Below, in pieces: positions 45,801 through 59,571 of a stretch of 64,000 nucleotides of DNA. The notes below the pieces were generated by a model. It was not told where the DNA came from, did no database searches, and saw only the letters and a list, made by a program, of their open reading frames with translations. Origin of the DNA: Volvariella volvacea V23 (taxonomy: Eukaryota; Basidiomycota; Agaricomycetes; Agaricales; Pluteaceae); NCBI GenBank assembly GCA_000349905.1, contig KB722742.1:798354-862353 (forward strand), written 5' to 3'. A program made the translations under genes and the position numbers. Each line of letters starts with the position of its first letter. Position 1 is the stretch's first letter.

Positions 45801-48800
45801 GTTTGGTAATTGCGATATCTCGTATTCGGTTTGAGAACGGCAAGACGCCCTCAATAGTCCGCCAATTTTTAATTGATCAGCTCCGTTATAATGATAACAC
45901 AACAAATCCTGTATGTGACCCCAAGCCCTCGTCTCCACAGCTGGATAGCTGATTGAACAACGCAGTATTCCGATGCATATTATATCTGTACTATCATTTC
46001 CGCGGCTGCGTGCGCAACTTTGTCTACAGCACCGCCTGAGCGGGGCGAATTACTACCTACAGAAGCTCGAGTAGAACAGACTCCCGAGGACGCTGACCTC
46101 CTCCAGCAAATCCTCAAGGAAGTAGAGCGATATCGCAAGATGGACCGCCTCATTCCCTCTCCACACAACATAGTCACCATTGCAGCGCTGGAGGTAAGTG
46201 ATCTATTTACTATGTACACTCTCGCTCACAGGAACATGTGATAGTTTCACTTGCTTATGACATTGGCAAACCTCATCCCCAGTAAGCTCAAAGATTTCTT
46301 CCCTTTAACCAGGTGAGATTCCATTATTTCATCAATTTGGGGGTATTCATGACCGGTTTAGGGAGGGAAACTATACCCAAGTTCGAATCGCAGCTTTCGA
46401 TCTGCTTTTCCTAACGAAATGGTACACGCCCCAAATCATGAGCTACATTCTCTCAGTGATGGCGAATGACCCATCTCGTCTTGTTCGGCGGCACGTAGCT
46501 CGCAATGCCTGTTACAGCCTGGCACTCCTAGTCCAGATGGGGGAACTGAAATCTGGCCTCAAGGGGAATGAGTCATTGCTCATAGAAGAGGACGGATCTA
46601 TGCCAGAGAAAGCACAGGAAGCCAAGAAAAGCGAGATGGAAATGATGATCAAGGTCCTTCGTAAAGATAGGGAAGTCGGGAAGAATGAAGTTCTTCGCAA
46701 GTTTTTGATGCCTATTGCATTGTTAGTCTCTATCGTTGATTACTGTATCATCGTATTAACAACCTTCCAGAATGCCTACAATCGATCACGAAGTGCGATG
46801 GTGTATTTTGAAGTTGGCTGATATCCTGATCAAACCCGACGACGAATCACCCCCACCACTGAAACTACATCTCCCAAGTACGCCGATGTCTGAGACGGGT
46901 CCCCAAGTGCCAATTATCAAGCCGCCCAATAAGCCACCTCGCAGTACCAGGCCATCAATGCCCACAACACCAAAGACACCTTCCTTGCCCATTAACATCC
47001 CTACCAAACTTCGGGTACCTGGGACCCCTGTAGCTGAAAGTGTAGCACGCCCATTCCCCCCCACATCAACCCCTGCACAGGAGAAGATGGACCCACCACC
47101 GCTGCCGCCCCCACGTGGTCAAACGCCACTTGCGTCGTCTTTGAAGGCGAAACCTAAGCCAAAGCCACCCACAAAGGTTGTTGAGAAGCCTGTACATGTT
47201 CCCAACAAACCTGTACATGTCCCTAAAGCGCAATCCGGTGGCATGAGCATAAACGACCTAAGGGCGTCGCGAAATGCGTTGAAGAAGTTGAAAGGGAATA
47301 AGCACGCTCTGGTCTTCCTACAGCCTGTCGACCCTATTCGTGATCATGCACCAAAGTAAGCCACCTACATACTGGCAGCTCAGCCGAGAAATTGACGATC
47401 TTGGTAGTTANNNNNNNNNNNNNNNNNNNNNNNNNNNNNNNNNNNNNNNNNNNNNNNNNNNNNNNNNNNNNNNNNNNNNNNNNNNNNNNNNNNNNNNNNN
47501 NNNNNNNNNNATTTCCGCCTTATGATCGAAAATGCTAAACGATACAACCAACATGGAAGCTACGTGCACAACGAAGCGATAACATTGGAGGTTTTCTTCG
47601 AGAAACGTGAGTAAGATACACTATGTCACAGTCCCCTCAATGTTGAACGCGTCTATCAGAATGGGCTATCATCAATAAGACCTTGGAAGCAGCTGGACAA
47701 AGTCATGCAAACACTGCGCTTGCCCCACCCCCTACCCCTGCGCCAAAACTGAGTGTCCCACCTTCAAAAGCCTCTACTTCGACCATCTCTCTACAAACTC
47801 ATAAGTCTACTTCGGATCAACGCAAACCTCCACCTCCCCCACCTCATCCAAAGCCTCGTGCAACAGCCCCTTCGGCCTCCGCGTCGGAGCCTTCAAGTTC
47901 TGGACCAAAGCTCAAGCTTAAGGTCGGGTCTAGCTCGAAGTCAACGGCAGAAACCCCTGTGCCGTCCTCATCTTCAACAAATCTTCCACCAAAGCCTCGT
48001 AAGCCGAAGCCCAAAGCCGAACCAGTTGTGCCCGACCCGCCTCCACCACCGTACGTTGATGACGGGTCTCATGATATTCTACAAGAAGTCCTTGCCATCG
48101 AACGAGAGAAAGAAGATGAGAGGAGAGCAGCTCGCGCTGCAACAGCGCAGAAGGTGAATGGGGCGTCCTCAGGAAAGCGTAAGAAGTCGGACTCCCTAGA
48201 CGAGGACGACATTCTTGCTTTGGCTACACCTGCTAAGCGGGAGAAGCATACCTCGATTCCCTCCTCGACTTCCCATGCACCTCCGCCAACTCCCAAACCC
48301 AAGTTATCAATACCTCCTCCCCAGCCAAAGCCTTCACATACCCCTGCGCAGGTCTCTTCGTCGAGTACCCCCGTCCCAAAGCCTAAAGAAAAGAAAGAAA
48401 GGAATGAGAAGCCAGTGGAAAATCCTAAGACCCAACCTTCTCAGAAGCCCTCCATTAAAGGAAAAGAGAAGGAGGTTCCATCTGTACCTCTGCCAGTTCC
48501 AGCTCCTACTCCCGCTCAGGCTGTCCCCAAGGCCAAGAAAGTGCCGCAAGAACTATTCAATATGCCTATCAATGACAAGAAATGCAAAGACCTGTTGAAG
48601 ATGCTCCTCAAAATCCCAGAAGCTGCAATTTTCTCTCGACCTGTTGATCCTGTATTGGATGGTTGTCCTACCTACCTGGACGAAATTGAACACCCCATGG
48701 ATCTGGGTACCATGATGGAGAAACTAGGCCGGGCAGAGTACGATACCATGGGCAGCTTTGCACATGATATGCATCTTATCTTCAGTAATTGCTACAAGTT

Positions 48801-49340
48801 CAACCCGCCTGGGACTTATCCAGTTCTTTGCGCAGATATCGTACAACGTGCTTACGAAAAAGAGTGGTCAAAAGCTTTGGAGAAGAAACTCACCTGGACG
48901 GAGAAACGTGGGCTACAAGGTGTCATGAACAATTTGGTGAAAGAGCCGATGTAAGCGAGTTTTCCTTGCTAGTTGATAGTTGCTCACTGCTATCATTTAG
49001 TTCTTGGGTTTTCCGCGAGCCCGTTGATCCTATCCTTTTGGGAATCCCTACCTATTTTGAAGTGATTCCAAGAAAGGATGCACGTGACTTGAGGACCATC
49101 CGCAATAGACTCGACAACGACAGATATGAAACCATCGAAGCACTTGAGGCGGATTTAGAACTCATGATCTCCAATGCAATCAAATTCAATGGCATTGAAT
49201 CAGAAGTGGGCCAGATGGCTGTCGCAATGCGATCCAAGATCCTCGAGCATATGACGGCTTGGAGGACGGGGGCAAACAAGAAACGGAAAGATGGAGAGAA
49301 GGGGACGCCACAACCAATGAAGAAGGTCAAAACGGGGTGA
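42804..49340 (+). CDS. TAF2: TFIID subunit TAF2 with C-terminal bromodomains
   Basis: TAF2 is the M1-aminopeptidase-like subunit of TFIID that touches the Initiator. The start ATG at 42804 leads through short exons to SHQKVALEIDFSG and GYTEITIVPASSELRTIYL, the family opening. The peptidase-like part contains RCWVPCIDNLWERCTW, VGPFHV, FGSYPFGSYKVVFVEEL and WSDIWLTNGLALYITGLY. The zinc-binding HExxH is replaced by HALASQWVGI, so it is catalytically inactive as in other TAF2. The HEAT-like part follows (RKSLVIAISRIRFENG, VRIAAFDLLFLTKWY, RLVRRHVARNACYSLALL). After a Pro/Lys-rich linker come three bromodomain-like modules: BD1 about 47300-47665 (interrupted by the N gap), BD2 about 48575-48900 (PMDLGTMMEKL, YKFNPPG) and BD3 about 49000-49260. 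A few gap codons are unknown. Estimated size is 1,700-1,800 aa. Yeast and human TAF2 lack bromodomains. Confidence 0.93.
47411..47510. other. Assembly gap of 100 N inside TAF2
   Basis: Exactly 100 N, the usual placeholder length for a gap of unknown size. The exon to the left ends in VDPIRDHAPK and the exon to the right resumes at FRLMIENAKRYN. About 30-45 residues of the first bromodomain (ZA loop with the expected PMDL motif, helix A) plus possibly one intron are missing. Confidence 0.95.
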
Positions 49341-49444
49341 TCGCGATGTTTTGTTAATATACATTGATGTACACTATCGATAGGGTATTAGAGTGTGGAA
49401 TGCACAGTAACTAATCGTATGAATGTATCGTTCAAATGTCATAA

Positions 49445-52400
49445 TCACCAGTAATCTGGCCATAAGTCTGATAGCATGTTGGGCTCCTCTTCTGGGGCGT
49501 CCTTCTGTTTCATCCAGCGATCCGGGATCTGAGGAATACTAATCAAAGGCCAGAATCAGGCCGAGAGTAATTGTACATACCAATGGGAAATAGCGTTCCA
49601 TTGCTGCAAGAAACCTTGATCGATATTGTCGGGGTGTAACAATAGTTGGTTCACCCTTCGTAGTTCCACCCAAAAATGCAGATTCCTTCACCCAGCTTTC
49701 AAGTTTCTTATCCCAGGTATATGTCCGAACGTAGTCCACAATGCCCACCACCAAGTCGTTCTTTCCGCTGTCAACCTATAGAATGGTCAGCGCACAGAGA
49801 AATTGCCATTAACAATACATACTCCGCAAACCAAAGAATAATCCATGACATTAATATCCGCAAGAAATTTGCTGTCGTTGTGTAATGCCCCACGCAGAAT
49901 ACGCTTGGAGTGCTCTCGAAGGTAGAAAGGATGGAGATGTGCAGCTGTAAAGCAGGTGAGTACTAATACACCGGCAGGTGAAAGCCATCCTACATTGTAC
50001 AAGGTTTTCATCGAGGAGCACCTCATTAACCCTTCCAGTAGCTTGGACATGCCGGTTTCTCGTAGACCCCTTCAGGTCGAATATCTAGACAAACTTGGGG
50101 TAAGGCACTGCGAGAGAGAGCACAGTAATCGATTACCTTGGTGAACTGGCGATCGTAAAATAGATTTTCCATAACGAGGAGATTCATCTGAGTGGACTTG
50201 AATCTTCCAGAACCCTTGCTCTTCTTAAATGTCACTTTGAAGCAACCAAAAATCTTGGCAAGTAACGTCGGGCGCTAGAATTATGGTAAGCTCCCACCAT
50301 AATTAGCCTTACAAAAGGAGTACTATACACTAGCTGAAACGGCGGAGGACAGATAGTCGAAGTAAGCTGGTGCGAATGTTTCCATCGTTTGTAGCTCGGC
50401 CCTCGAGAGTTCCTTGGCAATAAAACGATCGTCTGCCGGTACATTAAAACAAGTGGATTTCACATTGTTGGGGTTACTCACCCCGCGTCTTGAGGAAGGC
50501 CGAGCCCGATTTCCCGCCACTTGCGTTCCATTTAACGCATCTGGAAAGGGATTCAATCATGCTGTGTTCACAGTCATAAGTTCGTCGAAGTGCGTCGAAT
50601 TGTTCAGGGAAAAGAATAGTGCAACTAATGGTGAGCCCGCCACTCTCAACACCTGTATATCGAGTACAATGAGATCAATTCAACTTCTGTGGCAAATTCT
50701 GCTTACTGATTAGCCAGGGAGATCTCGAAGAGGGCATGCGCAAGTCCTCTGTGGGGTCCACCGTGTCGGTTGTGTCAACATTCACGAAGCCCCAACCAGA
50801 AGAGGTGGAGTCGGTTACGGAAATAGCATCTGAAAGGTGCGTCCGCTCCTCGAGTTTAGCCTCTCTCACCACTGTTCGCTTTTCTGCCCGAGATCTTGCG
50901 AGCATGTCGCGATATTGTGAAGAGCTATGGGTTGGTGTGAGTCTCTGATTCATTAACTTAACGCGTACGACCTACCTGAGAGCTAGTGCAATGATGGAGG
51001 TAGGCTCATCAGTTCTGACCACCATTGTAGAGTCTCGAAAGATATGAACCGGGTCGTTCATAGGATCGTCGATATCAAGCGAAAATCTCGTGCTACGATT
51101 GGTTTGAGAATCCACAGAGAATCGAGATGCTGGTTGATTAAAGAGCTCTGACAACGTCTATAATTAAAACATAGTTAGATAGGATTGGCGGGAAGTATGG
51201 ATCACTGATACCTCGTTCTGCTGCTGAATGACTGCCAAGAACGGGGAGGGTGGTACAGCAGGGTTGACATTATTAACTGGTGGAGGGGGTTGTAGTTTCG
51301 TTTCGTCTATGGGAGGGGGGATTTCTTCTGCAGGTGATTCAGTCACGGGGGGAGTATCTTCTGGTGGGGGTTTAGGCGAGGGCGGCCTAGAGTCTTCCGT
51401 AAAGGTGTGCTGAATTTCTGGAACGGGGGGTCGCTCCTCCTCTCCTTCGCCTTCATCATCTGCTTCACTGGAGCTATCCGAACTCTCGGATTCATCTTTT
51501 AACACATCCTGAACACTCTCCAAGATCTCTACCCTTGGTCGTGCATTTGCAACGGGACGAGCTCGCCTTCCCCTTAGGACAGTATATCGCCGGCTGGGAC
51601 GGTCAGTTTCCCTTCCCAGTCTCTCAAACTGCTTCGCAAGAGTTGAGACCTTTCCTCCAGTACCTCCAGTAACTTTCCTAGTGCCCGATGCCTTAATAGT
51701 ATTGGAAGGGCGGAGTGAAGCCTTTTCCTTCCCCTTACTACCTACTACTCGGGATTTGGTAAGTCGTTCAGAAGGACCATCAGCAACCGACTCAGGAGGG
51801 GAGTTTTCATTTAACCTCATCTCTCTTGCCCTTCCGCTGTATATGCGCTTCTCGGGTGAAGGCATTCTCGACGAAAACCTGGACTCGAGTGTGACTCGAG
51901 GACCTGGGATACGACTTGTATGGTGCCCAGACGCTTTGCGAGGGTGCGTAAGATATCGCGGTGCAACATTAAGAGCATAGCTATGTTCGAAATCTGAGTT
52001 CGAGGCCTTCTTGCTTAGCAGATGTTGGGTATTCCTACTTCGAACAGGAAGTCGACGGGCAGTAGCAGGTGACGCGTACTCCTGCTCGCTTTCAGACATC
52101 ATGGTAGTACGAGGCGATAAAGCTGTCTTCGCGAGATCATGAACGCCCTGTGGAGGCAAAAAATCTTGGTATTTCTTGACTAGCTCAGCGACGCTTGGTC
52201 TATGAAGAGACCGACGGGGCAATCGGGATGGTCGAGGAAGGGTAATCGGTTTAAGTTCTTCTAATGCTTGGGATGGAGCAAGAGTCGTTCGCTCGTTGTC
52301 ATTATCTTCATCGTCCTCATCATCCTTAGCAATTTCGTCCAGTTTGACTTCGTCAACCTGTTCTAACTAAGGGAAACGCTTAGTATTGAATATACCGAAC

Positions 52401-55400
52401 GAAACAACGGAAACAAACCTGGGGTGGTGGCGGAGGAGGAGGGGATATTGGCGCTTTGGGTAATGTTGCATCTTCACGTGGCGCCCCAATTGTGGAATCG
52501 CTCTCCGCATCGGAAGCAGATTTCTCAGCCTCTGAAGGAGGCAACAACGGCAAAGGAACTTTCTTTTCTGTAGAACCTACATCAGATTCAGCCTCAGAAG
52601 CCGAAGATATAAACGAATCCGCTGTTGGTCTCCTTGCTTTTATCAAGCCCTCTTCAGCTTCCGAAACACTAGTCGAGGGCCAAGGTGCATTTTCTAATGC
52701 CCCCCTGATGTCACTCCTCCTTGGCCAGATTGCCCGGACTGAGCTGAAACCAGCGATCCTCTTCGCATCAGCGGGTCGAGGTTTGGGAAGCTTGTCGAAA
52801 TCTGATTGCCAAGCGACAATCCTATCTTGCAGGTAAGGGTGGACCACGTTAAGAGCCAACGTGTCTGTAGGTGCAGATTCACGGTAGATCTTATTGATCA
52901 TCCGACTGATATCTTCTTGTTCGCATTCAGCACGAGCAATTAGCTCGTTGACTTCTGCCAATAACTTTCCATCTGCCACTTCATCCCCAGTGGCGGACTC
53001 GATGCCGATTAATTTGAGGTCACTGATCAAGCCAGAATACCAAGCCAAGTTCCGCTGGTGTAATCGTAGGAAGTCCGCATTCTTCAACAAGAGTTGACCA
53101 TCCTGTCGCACGTGGATGCGGAAAGGTGGGTACACAATTTCTTGAACAGCAATGCTCTCTGTTTGGAACCTGACCTTCTTCATCTTTGATACATTAGTCA
53201 TGACGAAGTAGCGGGCATGGTGCTTGAATATGTTGTGCTCGCAGCCAGTCCCTTGAGTCAAATCCACATCGGCAGGATAGAAGAAGAGCTCCAGGAACTT
53301 GGCGAAGGAGTACCTTTGCATCTCTGCAGAGACGACTCCACCTGTGATAGGCTTCCCGCACAGTCGGCACTCGCTCCAGCTCCAATAGAAAGCAAGACTC
53401 CCCTGCTCTGGGAAAATTCCTGGTATCTTCCCATCCCAAGCTTCCACAGCTACGTGCAACTCTGTCTCATTGTGCGCGAAGACCAGGCCATGCTGAGAGA
53501 TGGGCTGATCGCATCCCTTCCCAGTGCACATGACTTGTTCACTTGAAATATTTTTCGCCAAACTCCTTTCAATATATTGTCCTAGGGTATAGTCATTCTC
53601 TCCATAGAAAGTGATATAGTTCATCTGTGGTGCAAAGCACGGTCGTTGTCGCGTGGAGGATTCGATGGATGGGACAGTAAACTCCCAAACACTGATGCAT
53701 TGATACTTTTCCACCACGAAGTCATCTCTATTCTTGCGTTGGTACCATTCCCATATCCGTCGCTGTTCTTCGTGTTGCCATTTGAGGATATGATAACGAC
53801 TTTGACACGCGATCTCCGACACGTCCTTTATCACTTTCTTCGCCTCTTCAACGTATGAGCTAGTGAGCGAACTCAATCCACTCCCGCTCACTTGGGCGGA
53901 GGTGCTGACTGACGAAGTGGACACGCTTGATTGTTCGAGCTCATGGTTCGAAGATTCATCTGCTAGTGGTGTTTCTCCTATTAGCGGAGTGAGGGGTATA
54001 TCCAAGGCCGGCAAAGCTTCAATTTGTGCATTAAGTTCCTCTGCCGTTATAGGAGGGTCTGAAGTGAGGGTATCGACCTTGGGCGCTGGGGGGATAGACG
54101 GATTACTCTCTGATGTCGATCGATTGGATTCAGTGGCGCTTGTTGCGGTAGATGTCGTCACGGTCCCTTCTTGCTGATGCGAAATTAACGAGCTCTCTTC
54201 CTTGCGAACAATCTCGTCCTCCCAAGTCCTCTTTGCATCCAACAGCTGATTATCTAATTCCTTCATCCTCTTGATAGGATAAGGCGGAGGAAATCTAAGC
54301 GCTGAGGACACAGAAATGAAGGTCTTCGCATAAGGCTCAAGCGACTCATTAATCCTATTGGAAAGGCGTAACTGCTCCGCATCTTCATCGTGAGCTTCGT
54401 CGTCCTCCTGCTCTTCCACCAAGGGTATAGGCTGCACTACTGGTGTTGCCACACTCTCAGAATCGGGCGTATCAGCCTTCATGAGCAACCCCGGAGGATT
54501 TGTGGACGTTGAGGGCGTAGAATCCTCTCGCTTCTTTAGAAGTGGCACCATCGAAGCAGGAACGGCGTCAGAATTAAAGGCTGGCAGGCCAATGGCAGAA
54601 TCAATCCATAAATGCGTCTCCAGTTTCAAGTTTCGTACAACGAAAGCCAGAAACCGAGTGACCTTCTTCAGCCGACGCAGAGTATCTATGTCTGCACCAC
54701 GGAGAACAATCGTGCATCCCATGTCCTGATTGCATCCTTCAAACCTCATGTAGGTTTTCCTTCGACCTGGAATCAACGGGTGATCAAATGTCTGGATGCG
54801 GAACTTGGCGCAGTTGCCCAGTCGAGGTTCCCTGGCAAGTTTATCTATAGAGGAGACCATGTCACATTGGGTCATGCGACCGACGGTTGTTATGGCTGAA
54901 TGCTTGACCGTCCTTGCAACGACGATTTTATGCTTGGCCAGCGCATTTAAAGCGAGACTCGAGACGGACTTCTCAACGAGCACTACATGTGGTCGGTGGG
55001 CGGCTATTCGGCTGGCAAGATTATTCAGGTATTCCTTCTCTTGCAGGACGATTTGGCTGAAATTGACGTATTGTGTTTCGGATCTATAGTATTCTAGAGG
55101 GAAGCCGACCAGCATAATTCGGGGATTGCTAATAGACCTGGACATTTGCTTGTGCGCGACATTCTTCGTGATGACAGCCCCATCGACGTATTCAGAGTCC
55201 TTTGGCATCCCGCCAGGGATTTTCTTGATTTTGACGTATCGTCTTACGTCCATATCCTCTCCTTGTCGGTGTGGAAGTGCAGTGAAGGTTAGTTCGCGGG
55301 CGATTCGCAAGGCTAACTTGAGTAGTGTCTCCTCCCATTGATCAACATTCGGGATCTGCTCAATGTTGAGCATTTGACGCAGCATGATCTTGAGATGGTT

Positions 55401-57045
55401 CATCGATGCGTGGTTGAGTTCTTGGGCGTATCTAGGCACCTTATGAGCTTGAGTTTTGCTTGCATAAGGAATGAGCACTTACGCCATACTTTCTCGCCTT
55501 GTTCGCCAACCAATATCACCCGGCAAGCTGTCCAGTCTACTGTGTACGCGGCTGCGTATGAAAGGTGTTGTCGCATCCACTTCGCCGTAATAACCCATTC
55601 CCGGTCGCGAGAAAGAATGAGGACTGTCCATGACATGCTCCGGAGAGCCAACCGGGAATTGTATCGTGCTCATGAGCTCCTTATTCACAGGAATAGATAT
55701 CGGGAAGGAGAGCGATGGCTTGTATCCCGTTGTTGTAGGGGAAGCAGACGTTGGGAAAGCCTCGCTTGAGATATGCCCTATGAGCTTGTCTTCGTCATTC
55801 ATGTCCCTGCGGAATGGGGCAGGATTCGCTGCCAATGGCTCCCATAAACCTGCATCAAAACTATCCGAGCGTGAAGGCAGACCAATCTTTATTTCAGTTG
55901 GAGTGCCTAAGGGTCTCTTGGGTTCTGAGAAAGAATAGGGATTGTAAGGCTCCCCAAATACCTGTGAAGAAAAGGGTGACTGGGGAAAGCGACCGACTGA
56001 ATGTGAAATGGGTTCCATGACAAATGGGACCGGGAAAGATGTAACAGAGGATATTACAGACCCGCGGTCGTCATCATCTTCATCGACCTTTGCAAGCCTT
56101 TCAAGGCAAAGGTTGCAAACGCGAAGCATTCCATCGTGTCCGAACCTGGATCCTTTGATAATGTTGGAAGCGCATCGAGAGCAGAATATCTGGCCTGTCC
56201 ACTGAATCAATCACAAACCAACCGGGTATCATTGCAGCAACATACCACAAATGCGGCAATGGTGTTTTCGTCTCCAGGTTGTAAACGTACTCTTACAATC
56301 ATAGCACTCCTTGCTATTCTCATCGTCCATCCAGTAATCCCGGGATAATCCTAAGCAAGTAAGCATCTAGCCTAGACAATGGTCAGCCACTGCACTCACC
56401 TTCGCGCCGAAGACGCCGAAAGACTTTCGAAACAGAACCTGATCTATGTACGCTGGTAGTAGTCTTGATGCTCCGCGCGTCATCCTGGATCGGGAAGCCT
56501 GGGATCGAGGTCGACATAAATGCGCCCTCTCCACCACCGTATTCTACCATTGGCGACCAACCACCCCCATTGCGAGAAGGAGAACGATCGGTCTCTGGAT
56601 TGTAGATCGTGACTTCTGGCTGGGCAAGCTTCAGAGAAACTAATGGAGGGGCCGCCACAGCCACGGGAGGAAAGAGTGGATTCGGTCTGTCCCCAGAAGA
56701 TGTCCGAGAGGTCACACTAGTCTGGGTTGGGACGGAGTTGTAGGGTGGACGCCTTGGCTCTGTGTTACTTCCATTGACGTTGTTGGGTTGAGCTGTCGTG
56801 TTGGTTGGGTTGGAGGAGGTCACCGCCACAGCGGATGATAGTGGGGCGGACAATGTGTTCTTCACACGAGAGAAGATTGATGTTACGAGAGTGTAGGAAG
56901 ACTGGTCATTCTCATCTTCTTCTGAGAATGGATTGAAGGACGTGAGACTGGTTACATCGTCAATGGTGAGCCTGAGATTGGTACTGCTCCTTGAACGAGA
57001 AGAGAAAGTGCCGAGAACTGGAGATGTCGTCTGTGAATGATCCAT
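49445..57045 (-). CDS. FAB1: 1-phosphatidylinositol-3-phosphate 5-kinase (Fab1/PIKfyve)
   Basis: This lipid kinase makes PI(3,5)P2 on endosomes and vacuoles and controls vacuole size and acidification. From ATG 57045 the order is: a Ser/Thr-rich N-terminus; a FYVE zinc finger at about 56340-56110 with [34 protein letters not shown] and [10 protein letters not shown] (WxxD, R+HHC and paired Cys all present); a chaperonin-like (CCT) domain at about 55470-54580 with [39 protein letters not shown]; the Cys-rich Fab1 block at about 53600-53100 ([50 protein letters not shown]); a disordered segment; and the PIPK catalytic domain at about 50560-49445 ([60 protein letters not shown]). The protein ends in LSDLWPDYW. 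About 2,300 aa, as in yeast Fab1. All landmark catalytic residues seen are intact. Confidence 0.96.
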
Positions 57046-57590
57046 GGAGTGCTGAGGAGTAAAGTATAGAGTGCAATCAATTCATGAGGTGGTCGTACAT
57101 TGAGATTAGAACAAGGGCAGGTGCGATAATGCGTCGGTGACGATGTCGCATGTATCCAGCACGCCTTGCCTGATCACCACTTTGAGCAATCCCGGTCACG
57201 TGCAACAACCAAGCACGTTCCTCGGCCTCTTAGCCTTTGCTGGCGGGGCTGCTGGGAATGCCTCGGCACACTAACGCGCGTACAGCGCTCCTAGCCTTTA
57301 AAAGCGATGAATTGTCTCCAGAACTGCGTAGCTCCTTCCGTGCAGCATCAAGAGAACGCCCAATGCGTGGCACTACGTATTGTTTACCCCTGTTAGGAAT
57401 CGCCTTTAATTAATGCAGGCGCACCTTTGCGATCAGGCGTACGCGGCAGTCGTATCAAACAGCACATTGGGACTCGCATCGCATCTCTTCAGTAGACTTT
57501 CACCCCCTCCTCAGGTAATTGGTTTTTGCTCTTGGTCAGACCACCCGCCTACAAGGGCGCCACTGTTTGCTAGACTTAACACGACCAATC
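57046..57590. promoter_or_regulatory. Divergent promoter FAB1 / CSN2
   Basis: 545 bp between two ATGs pointing away from each other. A CACGTG hexamer occurs in GGTCACGTGCAAC near 57199, and TTAATTAATGC near 57407-57417. The region is too short for another gene and no frame has recognisable content. Confidence 0.45.
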
Positions 57591-59571
57591 ATGGATGACG
57601 ATGATGCTGATTATATGCAAGGAAGCGAGGACGAAGTGCGCGTCGCAGCTGTGATTTGTGCTATCTTTCTGATCTGAGATGTGTCCAGGACTATGACTTC
57701 GATTACTCAGATAACGATGATGCAGATGATGCAGGCAATGCGGATGTCGAAAATCTGTACTATGTCGCAAAGTGTTCGTCTGGCTTTCCCGACAGCTAGC
57801 CGTGTCCGCTCATTTCTTGACAGCCAAGAAAGAAGATAATCCCGAAGAGGCTTTGAAAGCGTTCAAGGCGATAGTAGACAAAGAGACGGAAAAGGGGGAT
57901 TGGTGTGTGGCACCATCACACGAGTTCCAAGGTCCTACTGATTGCGCGGAACAGGGGTTTCAAAGCACTGAAGCAGTCAACAAAACTGCTCTACCTCGTC
58001 CTGCGGCGGCCATACGAAGCGCTCGAATCATATCAGAAACTTTTGACCTACACCAAGTCTGCCGTCACACGCAATTACTCTGAGAAATCCATCAATAACA
58101 TACTCGACTATGTTGGTGGTGGAAAAGGTGGTAGCGTAGATGTGGACATCCTGGAAAAGTTCTATCAGGCAACTAAGAAGGCTCTGGAAGAGGCTAAAAA
58201 TGAGGTATGAATATACTCCAGTGCCACTATGGATGATACTGAACCCCTTTCAGCGGCTTTCCGCAAAAACAAACCTCAAACTTGCGAAGCTATGGCTTGA
58301 TCGCAAGGAATTCGGGCGTTTGTCACGGGTGTGTTCTTTCCTTGAACCGTAACTTGGTTTGTTCGTAATATCGCCTAGCTCATTCGGGACCTTCACAATG
58401 CCACTGGCGCAGCTGGGGATGGTGACGACCAATCTCAGCGGGGTACCCAGCTTCTTGAGATATACGCGCTTGAAATTCAAATGTATAATGAAACCAAGCA
58501 AGTAAAGAAGCTCAAGGTGGTTTTGGAGCACGATGGCAATTGAATACAGAGTCTCACACCATGCAGGAAATTTACAACGCGACAAACGACGTTCGTTCCG
58601 CTATTCCACATCCCCGCATCATGGGTGTCATCAAGGAATGTGGTGGAAAGATGTGGATGGGAGAACGTGAGTGCTATCGTTGCTTCACAAGCGTTTGCAT
58701 TCATCTCTCTTTAGGGCAATGGAATCGTGCCAGCGAGGACTTCTTCGAGTCATTCAGGAATTATGATGAAGCTGGTTCGCCACAGCGCATACAAGTTCTC
58801 AAGTACCTTGTACTTGCAAACATGCTTACTGGTAGTGAGGTCAACCCTTTCGACAGTCAAGAGACCAAGCCGTGCGTCTTTCCTATATCCGACTAACCTA
58901 TAAATTGAGGGGCCCTTTCGCAGCTATAAGAACGACTCACAGATCAAGGCCATGACTGATTTGGTGGATGCATACCAACGGCGCGAAGTCCACCTGGCTG
59001 AGAAGATTATCAGAGGTACTTACTTATTTGATCGGGCTGACGAGTAGCTCATTGTCTTATAGATAACCATTCCACAATTATGGACGACCCGTTTATTCGC
59101 TCATATATTGGGGAGCTACTGCGCAGTTTAAGAACACAATATCTCATTGACCTCATCAAACCTTACACTAGACTTGAGCTGTCCTTCTTAGCCAAGGTGA
59201 TCTTTTTCTTGGTGTCTATTTCCTTGAACTGACAGACTCGTTTAGCAACTCAATGTTGAAGCTGACGAGGTTGAGGAGCTACTGGTTGGTTTGATCTTAG
59301 AAGGCAAAGTTGAGGGTCGCATCGATCAGGTCACCATGAGACTCGAGCTTGATAGCAAGTACGTATAATGCTCCACTTTGATGGGAGGCGTTCATTAATT
59401 CTCTTTAGGCAAAGTCTGGAAAAGAAACGCTATGCTGCCCTTAGAAACTGGACAGAGACACTGGACAGTGTACATGCTGCTATCGTGAACAAGACAGCCT
59501 CAAATGCGCGAGGATTTGATGGACCACTGGGACCAGAGGGCTTTGCAATGCGCGGTGATGTGTGGGGCTAG
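57591..59571 (+). CDS. CSN2: COP9 signalosome subunit 2
   Basis: CSN2 is a PCI-domain subunit of the COP9 signalosome, which removes Nedd8 from cullins. The start at 57591 gives [15 protein letters not shown] followed by [10 protein letters not shown], the acidic opening typical of CSN2. Then come [88 protein letters not shown] and [17 protein letters not shown]. After these, [34 protein letters not shown] and PFDSQE lead to the C-terminal PCI winged helix with [40 protein letters not shown] and [12 protein letters not shown]. The tail ends [10 protein letters not shown]. Nine to eleven short introns, mostly 45-60 nt. About 490 aa, close to the family. It faces mL40 tail to tail. Confidence 0.95.
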
